Source: Nocardioides thalensis (lineage in GTDB: Bacteria > Actinomycetota > Actinomycetes > Propionibacteriales > Nocardioidaceae). Taken from it: DNA of 64,000 nt. The stretch spans positions 248,001-312,000 of the forward strand of contig NZ_JACCFP010000001.1 in the NCBI RefSeq assembly GCF_013410655.1, given 5' to 3'. Position 1 is the first letter of the stretch. Each line of letters opens with the position of its first letter. The notes below the pieces were generated by a model. The model saw only the letters and a list, made by a program, of their open reading frames with translations. It was not told where the DNA came from and made no database searches. The position numbers were made by a program, and so were the translations under genes. This document shows positions 36,952-43,695 of the stretch, piece by piece.

Positions 36952-38580
36952 TCAAGGGCGCTTCGCGTCGCTTCGCGATGGCCTTCGGCCACCCTTGACA
37001 GCCATCCCGGAGACCACAGGCGTGCTGGTTGTCGGGAGGCCGCGGGGGTCCGTCGGCGGGTTCGGGGTTTCCGGTGGTCCGGCTCGTTTGGCTGCTTCGT
37101 ATTGGGTTCTCCACCTGATCCTTTCCCGTACGGAGGCGAGGATGGCGTGTTTCCACAGGCGGATGTCGACGTCCTTGAAGCTCACCGGTCGCCACTCGTA
37201 GCGGATCTGGCCGTCCGGTCCCGTCGCGGTGGCGCTCATCCGGTCCCGGTCGGGCAGCTCGACGCCGGCCTCGAGCAGGACTTGGCGCACGACCTCGGCG
37301 CGGTCCGCGCGGTGTTCGGTGAGGGTCTTGCCGGTCCACTGCCGAGACACCAGGACGCGGCGACCGCCGTACCCAAGGTTCTCCGGATCGTGTGCGGCGC
37401 GCCGGCAGGTGCCGGGCTCGAGACCCTCGGTGGCGTTCTTCGGTTGGATCCCGTACCGCAGCCAGTTGCCGCATTCCGGCCCGCAGGGCAGCCATCTGGT
37501 TTCGTGGTTGAGCCGGTCGAGGTGCGCTCGTTGCCGAACAGTGAGGAGGTCGGGGTCGCCGTAGGTGTCGGCGACCGACTTGGTGAGGTATTTGGTCAGA
37601 TACCCCACGGCACGTTGGGTGCGGGTGGAGTCGGCGATCAACCACTTGTAGTCCGCCTGCTTGCCGAAACGGACGACGTGCGCAGGCGTGGTGGATGGGT
37701 CGGCCTCGAGTTGGGCGTCGAGGTCGTCGAGCGCGGACTCCCAGGTCCGCAACGGTGCGCCGGTCCATGGGCAGACGTAGGCCTGGTGGCGGTGGTCCCA
37801 CAAGGGGACGGCATGGCCGAGATAGATCGGGGTGTCGAAGGGCGGCCACCAGGCCTGGTGGTAGGTCGCCCGGATCACCTGCAACACCACGGAGCGCTTG
37901 ATGACCCCGCGGACCGCGGCGTGCAGATGGGGTGCGAGCCGGCGTTGGGCTTCGACGGCGGAGAAGTACTGGACCTTGTAGCCCGCGCAGCGGCGCAGGT
38001 TCTGCCAGAACCGGTCGACCAGCTTGGAGAAGTGCATCGCATCCAGCGCAGCCCGCCGGTAGTCGTAGGTGCTTGGGTCGACCGGGGTGCCGTCGTCGTG
38101 GACCTTTCCGTAGGAGGGGAGTGTCAGCGTGAGGAACATCGAGGGCCGATAGCTGCGGCCGTTCGGTGAGGTCAGGATTCGGCCGATGGTGGTCGCGGCC
38201 ATCTCGACCCGCGGCAGATCTGGTGCGTCCTGACGTCGCCTCGTCGAACGGACCCGGCGATCCGAACCTTCGGCGTCGTCGTCTTCGTCTTCGTTGTCCT
38301 CGTCCTCGTCGTGCTGGGTCGAACCGGGTTCGAGGTCGTCGTCGCGATCCCGGTGCCATCCCTCGCGGCATTGCTGCATCCGCAGTCGGCGTGCCTTGTC
38401 CGCGCACGACTTACAGACCGTTGCGCGGGTCGAACCGCACGGTAGGACGACCGTCTGCGTGGTGCCGGTGACGGTATCGACCAGCTCGCGCAAGATCGGG
38501 CGAACGCATACGCCCTGGGACTCCGCCGCCGCACGAACGATCGCCGGGTCGTCCGCCAGTCGTGGAACTGAGCCGAGCAC
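36952..38580 (-). CDS. repSA: RepSA-like rolling-circle replication initiator (HUH)
   Basis: 542 residues. N-terminal cysteine cluster (Cys48, Cys56-x2-Cys59, Cys71) that may bind zinc, an extremely acidic stretch at 88-104 (mostly Asp/Glu), then the Rep domain: motif 1 FLTLTLPSYG (149-158), HUH-type motif 2 HLHAAV with His218 and His220, and motif 3 YLTKYLTKS with Tyr327 and Tyr331. In pSAM2 the homologue nicks the double-strand origin so that the excised circle can replicate. GTG 38,578-38,580, 18 bp after the whiB-like gene. A degenerate paralogue is at 61,255-61,690. Confidence 0.88.
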   Translation of the reverse strand: MLGSVPRLADDPAIVRAAAESQGVCVRPILRELVDTVTGTTQTVVLPCGSTRATVCKSCADKARRLRMQQCREGWHRDRDDDLEPGSTQHDEDEDNEDEDDDAEGSDRRVRSTRRRQDAPDLPRVEMAATTIGRILTSPNGRSYRPSMFLTLTLPSYGKVHDDGTPVDPSTYDYRRAALDAMHFSKLVDRFWQNLRRCAGYKVQYFSAVEAQRRLAPHLHAAVRGVIKRSVVLQVIRATYHQAWWPPFDTPIYLGHAVPLWDHRHQAYVCPWTGAPLRTWESALDDLDAQLEADPSTTPAHVVRFGKQADYKWLIADSTRTQRAVGYLTKYLTKSVADTYGDPDLLTVRQRAHLDRLNHETRWLPCGPECGNWLRYGIQPKNATEGLEPGTCRRAAHDPENLGYGGRRVLVSRQWTGKTLTEHRADRAEVVRQVLLEAGVELPDRDRMSATATGPDGQIRYEWRPVSFKDVDIRLWKHAILASVRERIRWRTQYEAAKRAGPPETPNPPTDPRGLPTTSTPVVSGMAVKGGRRPSRSDAKRP

Positions 38581-38598
38581 AGCGATGTCCGTTCGTCC

Positions 38599-38877
38599 CT
38601 AGCTGACTCGGTCGATCTGGGCCGAAACGTCCCATCGCGCGCGCCCGGCCCAGAACCCGCCGACGATGCCGGCCGCATCTGCGTAGTCGGCGCAGTGATG
38701 GCGCACGGGGCATGCGGCGCACACTGCCCGCATCTTCGTCGTGTCCGCCATCGAGGCTCGGTCGGCCAGCCACGGAAGATCCGGTGCCTCGAGGCAAGCG
38801 CCGAGCAGCATCCACCTTCGCGATGGGCCGCGGCGCGACCGACGCAGCCTGGGGCCGGTGGTTCCACCGCGGGTCAT
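38599..38877 (-). CDS. WhiB-like iron-sulfur regulator
   Basis: 92 residues with the four cluster cysteines in WhiB order: Cys28 (GAC), Cys53 and Cys56 (AVCAAC), Cys62 (HHC), followed by the turn GIVGGFWAG (compare GVWGG in the family). WhiB-like proteins sense redox or nitric oxide and bind sigma factor; small copies are found on actinobacterial phages and mobile elements. The ATG at 38,875-38,877 overlaps the stop of the upstream small membrane protein gene. Confidence 0.82.
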   Translation of the reverse strand: MTRGGTTGPRLRRSRRGPSRRWMLLGACLEAPDLPWLADRASMADTTKMRAVCAACPVRHHCADYADAAGIVGGFWAGRARWDVSAQIDRVS

Positions 38878-39059
38878 TGGGACACCGATCCTGCGATCGC
38901 CTCGCCGGCCTGGTTGCACAGATCGGCGATGTCGGGGCCGAGGGGCGTCATTCCGAGGAAGAAACCCCACAGGGCGATCAGGACGAAGTGGAGCTTGTTT
39001 CCCTTAGCGACCATAGCCACGGGAATGCTCAGCATCAGCACGAACATCACAACGGTCAT
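38874..39059 (-). CDS. small membrane protein of the transfer module
   Basis: 61 residues: an N-terminal helix (MTVVMFVLMLSIPVAMVA), a short basic loop (KGNKLH), a second helix (FVLIALWGFFLGM) and an acidic amphipathic tail. It overlaps both the translocase gene (ATGA) and the whiB-like gene (ATGA). AICEs encode such hydrophobic proteins (Spd type) that act in intramycelial spread; the assignment rests on size, topology and place. Confidence 0.65.
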   Translation of the reverse strand: MTVVMFVLMLSIPVAMVAKGNKLHFVLIALWGFFLGMTPLGPDIADLCNQAGEAIAGSVSQ

Positions 39060-40294
39060 CGGACCGCTCCTTCCAGGATCGTGGGAGTTGTTTCCGAGGT
39101 GGGTTCGCCGTCGCAGTGCCCGCCGTACCGGCCAGCCAGGGTTCGGATCAGGTAATCGGGCCAGTAGTCCGCGCGGACCCGGTCGACCGCTCCGGAGTCC
39201 TCGACCACCCACCCGGTGCCGGGGCGCGAGGGATTGATCCGATGGGCGGGCGCGAGCCGGTGCATGCCGTCGCCAAGAACCATCGCCGTCTCATCGCCGG
39301 ACCGCAGCCGCAGGGCGACGGTCTGCGTAAAGAGCGAGCGCATGCCCACGACCTCTTTGCGCGGATCCTGAACGAACGCCACCACGACGACGCCGAGTGC
39401 GCGGCCCTGAGTGAGGATCACGCCGAGCAACTTGTCGGCCTCCCGGCGTACGTCGAGAGGCGCGTAGGCCGTGAGCGCCGCGAGCTCGTCGATCACCAGG
39501 ACTTGCAGGGGGTCGCCCACCGTGGGTTCGTGGAGACGGGTCTTTCCGACCATTTCGCCTCCCCGCTCGTCGATCACATCGATCAGGTTGCGCAGGATCT
39601 GGAGCGCCTCCTCGGGGGTGTAGGCGAGGTGTTCGAAGAGGTCCGCTCCGATGGCCAGTTCCACGCCGCGTTTGAGATCGATGCCCCATAGCCGCACAAG
39701 GTCGCATGCCGCCGCGGGGGCGAGACCGCAAGCGATCCCCCAGAGCACCGATCCCTTGCCGGAGCCGGAGGCGCCTACGCACAACGTGTGTCGACCGCGG
39801 ACCTGTATCTGCCACCTCCCGCCGCCTTGAGTTCTGCCTAAGCTGACGGCGTCGTAGACCGCCTCCGGCTCAGGCTCGCTTGCGGTGGCGGGTTGCGTGA
39901 GCAAGTCGCGCATGACCAGTTCGACTACCACTGTCGAGCCTGGACGGCGCGGATGGACCCACGTGCGGAAGGCATGCGCGTCGTACGTCGCTGCCAATCG
40001 TTCCGCGCCTTCCTCGAGCTCGGTCACCGTCTGCCCCGGGCGGGCACGGATGGTCAGCCGCATCGCGTGGCCACGGACCCGAACGTGACACAGCGTTGGT
40101 GTCACCCATCGGTCCCGCCACCAGCCAAACTCTCGCCGGTCGTCTGCCCTGAGACGCAGACGACTGGGCACCCGCCGATCGGCGAGTCGGTTCTGTCGGC
40201 ACACCCGCCGCCAGCGGAGCCGGACCATCAGCCACCACCAGCAAGCCCGCATCAATTGGCTGAGTTTCAGGATGATCGCCGGCGCGCCGTTCAC
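39056..40294 (-). CDS. FtsK/SpoIIIE-type DNA translocase, TraB-like
   Basis: 412 residues. Basic, Trp-rich N-terminal segment with one hydrophobic helix (about 14-26), then an FtsK-SpoIIIE ATPase domain: Walker A GASGSGKGS (174-182) and Walker B LVIDELAAL (266-274). Proteins of this type (TraB/TraSA) form hexamers that pump double-stranded DNA between actinomycete cells and suffice for AICE transfer. It is shorter than many TraB proteins and lacks an obvious C-terminal winged-helix domain. Overlaps the small membrane gene and the upstream 66-aa gene. Confidence 0.85.
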   Translation of the reverse strand: MNGAPAIILKLSQLMRACWWWLMVRLRWRRVCRQNRLADRRVPSRLRLRADDRREFGWWRDRWVTPTLCHVRVRGHAMRLTIRARPGQTVTELEEGAERLAATYDAHAFRTWVHPRRPGSTVVVELVMRDLLTQPATASEPEPEAVYDAVSLGRTQGGGRWQIQVRGRHTLCVGASGSGKGSVLWGIACGLAPAAACDLVRLWGIDLKRGVELAIGADLFEHLAYTPEEALQILRNLIDVIDERGGEMVGKTRLHEPTVGDPLQVLVIDELAALTAYAPLDVRREADKLLGVILTQGRALGVVVVAFVQDPRKEVVGMRSLFTQTVALRLRSGDETAMVLGDGMHRLAPAHRINPSRPGTGWVVEDSGAVDRVRADYWPDYLIRTLAGRYGGHCDGEPTSETTPTILEGAVR

Positions 40295-40491
40295 AGCCCC
40301 GCTCCCGTCAGGGTCGCCTGCACTCGCAATAGCCGGTTCACAGCGTCGGTGGTCGCCCGCTGCAGGTCAGCCAGCTCAGATGCCTGACCGGGCGAGATTT
40401 GCTCGACCAGCTGCTTCGCGGCGTGTATCGACGATCTCGCGTCGATCAGTTCGTTCATGGCGAGGCTCAGATCCTCGGTCACACTCGTCAT
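40291..40491 (-). CDS. small helical protein A (66 aa)
   Basis: 66 residues, predicted almost wholly helical (MTSVTEDLSLAMNELIDARS...), ends LRVQATLTGAGL. Not recognised. Overlaps the translocase start by 4 bp and the preceding 66-aa gene by 4 bp, so it is translated as part of the transfer operon. It resembles its neighbour in length, helix content and C-terminus, which suggests duplication; a coiled-coil partner role is a guess. Confidence 0.65.
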   Translation of the reverse strand: MTSVTEDLSLAMNELIDARSSIHAAKQLVEQISPGQASELADLQRATTDAVNRLLRVQATLTGAGL

Positions 40492-40688
40492 AACGAGACC
40501 CCCGACAGCGCCTCCTGGGCGTGGGCGACCCGGACCAGCACGTCCTCGGCCTGGAGAGCCAGGCGCCGCGCCTCCTCCGCCAGTTTCGGCGCGACGTACT
40601 CCAGAGACCGGTAGGCGACCTCGGCACGATCGGTCGCATCCTTCAACGCGCCCGTGGCCTCCGACAGTGAATCCAGGACGTTGCTCAT
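40488..40688 (-). CDS. small helical protein B (66 aa)
   Basis: 66 residues, predicted helical (MSNVLDSLSEATGALKDATD...), ends AHAQEALSGVSL. ATG 40688 follows the stop of the upstream gene in a TGATG junction; a GTG three bases earlier is an alternative. Length and ends parallel protein A (DLSLAMNEL with DSLSEATGAL; QATLTGAGL with QEALSGVSL). Function unknown. Confidence 0.65.
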   Translation of the reverse strand: MSNVLDSLSEATGALKDATDRAEVAYRSLEYVAPKLAEEARRLALQAEDVLVRVAHAQEALSGVSL

Positions 40689-41098
40689 CACGCCACCCCT
40701 TCAGCGGCGCCACGGTCCTTGCCGAACGCCTCGAGAGCATCGAAGAGCGTGGGCAGCTCGTGCTCGAGCTCGGAAGCGGTGACCTTCACCTGGACCGGCT
40801 CCACCCGGGACGCCTCCGGCACCCAGCCGACCCAGGTGCGCCATACCGACCGGCCATAGAGGCCATCGGCGTAGTGGCCATCGATCTCTCGCAGACCGAG
40901 CGCAGTGGCGAGCAGGATCGCGTCCTCCCACGCTGAGGCTTGAATCGCCACCTCGACCATCGGCAACCGGCTGCCGCCGACCTCGAAGGTGGCCGGCTCG
41001 GCGCGCAGCGACAGGACGTCGACCGCCGGCATCTGATCGAGCACGGCGACCACCCAGGCAAGCTCGTGGGTGGAGACGCGCATGAGTCCGGTGCCCAT
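40688..41098 (-). CDS. hypothetical AICE protein (136 aa)
   Basis: 136 residues, acidic (no transmembrane segment), with MRVSTHELAWVVAVLDQMPAVDVL near the N-terminus and GLREIDGHYADGLYGRSVWRTWVGW in the middle. I do not recognise the fold. It overlaps both neighbours by one to four bases, which puts it firmly in the rep-transfer operon. Confidence 0.65.
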   Translation of the reverse strand: MGTGLMRVSTHELAWVVAVLDQMPAVDVLSLRAEPATFEVGGSRLPMVEVAIQASAWEDAILLATALGLREIDGHYADGLYGRSVWRTWVGWVPEASRVEPVQVKVTASELEHELPTLFDALEAFGKDRGAAEGVA

Positions 41099-41514
41099 CA
41101 CGCGACCGCCTTCGACTCACCCGGCTTCTCGGTCCCGACGCCCCGGGCGCGGACGGGCTCGCGCTTGTAGTCCTTGACGCCGTCGGCCGACCAGTACTCG
41201 GTGAAGCCGCCGTTCTTGTTGAGTCGCACCGAGACGACGAGGCCGTCGAACACGATGGGGCTGTACATGGCCGGCTCTGGCTTCTCCACGGCTCCCACAC
41301 CGACGTTCGCGTTCACCGTCGACTCGCGACCGAACATGGACACGCGGAACGAAACCTCGACGTTCCACAACGGCATGCCGGTGTCCTCGTCCCGTGCCTG
41401 GATCTCGCCCGGACGCCGCTTTCCGTCGGGCGTCTCGATCCACTCGAAGACCGGTGACACGATCCCGGTCGCCACCATCGTCTGCCGGTCACTGTCAATC
41501 GCATAGGTGCTCAT
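41098..41514 (-). CDS. hypothetical AICE protein (138 aa), first gene of operon
   Basis: 138 residues, predicted all-beta: VEVSFRVSMFGRESTVNANVGV and IVFDGLVVSVRLNKNGGFTEYWSADGV look like an OB-type or small barrel fold, so single-strand DNA binding for the rolling-circle stage is conceivable but unproven. The start ATG 41,512-41,514 follows GAGAGGCAA. It heads the ten-gene leftward operon and faces the regulator gene across a 144-bp operator region. Confidence 0.65.
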   Translation of the reverse strand: MSTYAIDSDRQTMVATGIVSPVFEWIETPDGKRRPGEIQARDEDTGMPLWNVEVSFRVSMFGRESTVNANVGVGAVEKPEPAMYSPIVFDGLVVSVRLNKNGGFTEYWSADGVKDYKREPVRARGVGTEKPGESKAVA

Positions 41515-41599
41515 GTCGTGTTGCCTCTCGCTTGGTTGTTGAGCCGGGCGGCTCAGCTCCACCAGACCGCAGCGGCTGTGGACAAGACACCGCACCGCT

Positions 41600-41637
41600 G
41601 GACGTTTGGGGACGTCCGTGCGACCGTCGAAACGTCC
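41600..41637. promoter_or_regulatory. candidate operator in the divergent control region of the element
   Basis: GGACGTTT (41,600-41,607) and AAACGTCC (41,630-41,637) form a perfect 8-bp inverted repeat; the palindrome GGACGTCC lies between them at 41,610-41,617. Four GGACGT half-sites in 38 bp sit between the divergent starts at 41,514 and 41,659, where a regulator could switch both units. Confidence 0.55.
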
Positions 41638-41658
41638 CTATTCGTCTCGGGAGGGCAT

Positions 41659-42399
41659 ATGTCGAACGAGCGGCTCCGGAGCGCCTTGGTCTCCGCGGGC
41701 GTGACCCAAGCGGACCTAAGCGAGCAGATCGGCGTCGACCCGAAAACCGTTGAGCGCTGGATCTCGACCGGCCGGGTCCCGCACCGAACCCATCGACTCA
41801 AGGTGGCCGCGTTACTCGGCGACGACGAGGCGTTCCTGTGGCCGTCGACCAAGTCCGATCCCCGCAATCTCGCGGCGAGCGAGGCGGAGTTCGTCACGCT
41901 GTATCCGAACCGGGGCTCGGTTCCTATCGATGTGTGGGAAGGCTTGCTTGAGCGCGCCACCGATCAGGTCGATCTGCTCGCTTTTGCTGGGAGCTTCTTC
42001 CACGACGCGCTCCCGGACTTCGCGGAGCAGCTGGCTGCGAAGGCCCGCCACGGAGTGCGGGTCCGTCTCCTGTTCGGAGATCCGGAGTCTCCCGCGCTCG
42101 AGCTTCGAGGAAGGGAGGAGGGCATCGGTGACCTTCTGGTCAGCAGGTGTCGCCTCACGTGGGCCTATTGGATGCCGTTCCTGCAACAGCCAGGTATCGA
42201 CGCCCGACAGCATGGCAGCACGCTCTACGCGTCACTCTTCCGATTCGACGACACCGTGCTCGCGAACGTCCATGCGCTCGGCGCGCCAGCCAGCCACTCG
42301 CCCGTCCTACACCTCCGGAAAGTCGCCGGCGGCCGCCTGTTCACGCACTACATGAGCAGCTTCGAGAAGACTTGGGAGGCCGCCGTCCCGGCGCCCTGA
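41659..42399 (+). CDS. XRE-family regulator with DUF5919-like domain
   Basis: 246 residues. Residues about 5-55 are a Cro/CI-type HTH (LVSAGVTQADLSEQIGVDPKTVERW), and the rest (from EAEFVTLYPNRGSVPIDVW) matches the DUF5919 type that follows such HTHs in actinobacteria, with a phospholipase-D-like look (VRLLFGDP, HYMSSFEKTW). Divergent from the rep-tra operon and followed by Nudix and HD genes, a trio that recurs in AICEs; probably the control gene of excision and transfer. ATG 41659 behind GGGAGGG. Confidence 0.8.
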   Translation: MSNERLRSALVSAGVTQADLSEQIGVDPKTVERWISTGRVPHRTHRLKVAALLGDDEAFLWPSTKSDPRNLAASEAEFVTLYPNRGSVPIDVWEGLLERATDQVDLLAFAGSFFHDALPDFAEQLAAKARHGVRVRLLFGDPESPALELRGREEGIGDLLVSRCRLTWAYWMPFLQQPGIDARQHGSTLYASLFRFDDTVLANVHALGAPASHSPVLHLRKVAGGRLFTHYMSSFEKTWEAAVPAP

Positions 42400-42424
42400 A
42401 CGCGATTCGACGTACGCTGCTGGC

Positions 42425-42895
42425 ATGGCGCGCATCGACTATGTCGACGACCCCGATGCTCCTAAAGCCAATAGTGTGGTGCCCTCCGTCGTGGCAATCG
42501 TTCAAGACCAGCAGGGTCGCGTGCTGATGATCCACAAGACCGACAACAACAAGTGGGCGCTTCCCGGCGGCGGGCACGAGATCGGTGAATCGATCGCCGA
42601 CACCGTCGTCCGTGAGGTCAAGGAGGAGACCGGCTACGACGTTGCCGTCGAGACCATCACCGGCACGTACACCAATCCCGGTCACGTCATGGCGTACGAC
42701 GACGGCGAGGTGCGCCAGCAGTTCTCGATCGCTTTCCGCGCCCGTCTCCTGGGCGGCGAAGCCCGAACCAGCTCCGAGAGCGACCAAGTCGTCTGGGTCA
42801 CGCCCGCCGAGATCGATGACCTAGAACTGCATCCGTCGATGCGGCTCCGCATCGCGCACGCTTTGAGCGGATCCGATCGGCCAGTCATCGGCTAG
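42425..42895 (+). CDS. Nudix hydrolase, Pif-like
   Basis: 156 residues with a complete Nudix box GX5EX7REUXEEXGU from Gly49 to Tyr71 (GGHEIGES...REVKEETGY). Such enzymes cleave nucleoside diphosphate derivatives. In pSAM2 the Nudix protein Pif blocks transfer into cells that already hold the element; position beside the AICE regulator makes that role likely here. The 3' end overlaps the HD gene on the other strand by 75 bp. Confidence 0.85.
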   Translation: MARIDYVDDPDAPKANSVVPSVVAIVQDQQGRVLMIHKTDNNKWALPGGGHEIGESIADTVVREVKEETGYDVAVETITGTYTNPGHVMAYDDGEVRQQFSIAFRARLLGGEARTSSESDQVVWVTPAEIDDLELHPSMRLRIAHALSGSDRPVIG

Positions 42896-43426
42896 ACCGA
42901 GAACCGTGCGCCCCCGAGCCGAAGACGCGAGCAGTTCTCCCTGCGAGCGGGTGACGGCGCGGTGCACGGGGTGGTCATCGTCGTACCTGTTGAGGATCTC
43001 CGTGATTCGGTCCACTGCCATCACGGGTTGACCAGTCGGACTCGTGGATAGGTCGATGAGCGTCAGGATGTCGAGTGAGAGACGATTCGGGGTCGGCATC
43101 TCCATCCACTCGCTCAAGAGGCCGCGCTCTTCTGCCTCTAACCTGGCGCCGGTGTGGTGCGCAACCAGGGCCACTACGCGATCCGGCGCTCCGAGACGTA
43201 GAAGAGCACGTGCACCGTCGACGGCATGCATCCCCGAGTCGACTAGTTCGGCGGCGTATCCAATGTCGTGAACCCAGGCGGCGGATATCAAGACGTCGGT
43301 CACCAGATCGGATTGCTCAGCCAACTGCTCCGCGGCCTGCCCGACGGCAACGGTGTGTGACCAGCGGTCGCCGGAGCCCAGCATGAATTCCCGCGCAATC
43401 TCTTGGGACCTCTCCACCGACCACAT
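42821..43426 (-). CDS. HD-domain phosphohydrolase
   Basis: 201 residues; metal-binding signature H...HD...H...D visible as His24 (RWSHTVAVG), His53-Asp54 (WVHDIGY), His90-His91 (VAHHTGA) and Asp in TLIDLST. HD hydrolases act on nucleotides or phosphate esters. It pairs with the Nudix gene in convergent orientation with a 75-bp overlap; together they may handle the same nucleotide signal, an inference. Confidence 0.82.
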   Translation of the reverse strand: MWSVERSQEIAREFMLGSGDRWSHTVAVGQAAEQLAEQSDLVTDVLISAAWVHDIGYAAELVDSGMHAVDGARALLRLGAPDRVVALVAHHTGARLEAEERGLLSEWMEMPTPNRLSLDILTLIDLSTSPTGQPVMAVDRITEILNRYDDDHPVHRAVTRSQGELLASSARGRTVLGLADDWPIGSAQSVRDAEPHRRMQF

Positions 43427-43592
43427 GGTTCGAGTCTGACGAACGACGCCACGCGACGACAGGTTGAGGTCCCGCCTGTCGCCTGATCGCGATCTCAGTC
43501 CCCCTTGTCGCCCCGCACGATCGGCCTACCAGTCGTGAAGCCGTCCCAGCCTGCCAAGCGGACCCGGTCATGGCAGCAATCGGACAGCCAAG

Positions 43593-43618
43593 GTCCTGAC
43601 ATTCCTGATTCTCAGGAC
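43593..43618. promoter_or_regulatory. inverted repeat upstream of the RHS gene
   Basis: GTCCTGA (43,593-43,599) and TCAGGAC (43,612-43,618) are perfect inverted arms; CCTGA recurs between them (43,604-43,608). The spacer 43,427-43,695 holds no gene; a TATAAC at about 43,638 may be a -10. The RHS ribosome site GGGAAGGG is at 43,682-43,689. Confidence 0.35.
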
Positions 43619-43695
43619 AGAACAGCATCCGAGGTTCTATAACAAGGCTGAACATTTCGGGATAGAGGGCCCAACCCTCTCGGGAAGGGCTCTTG

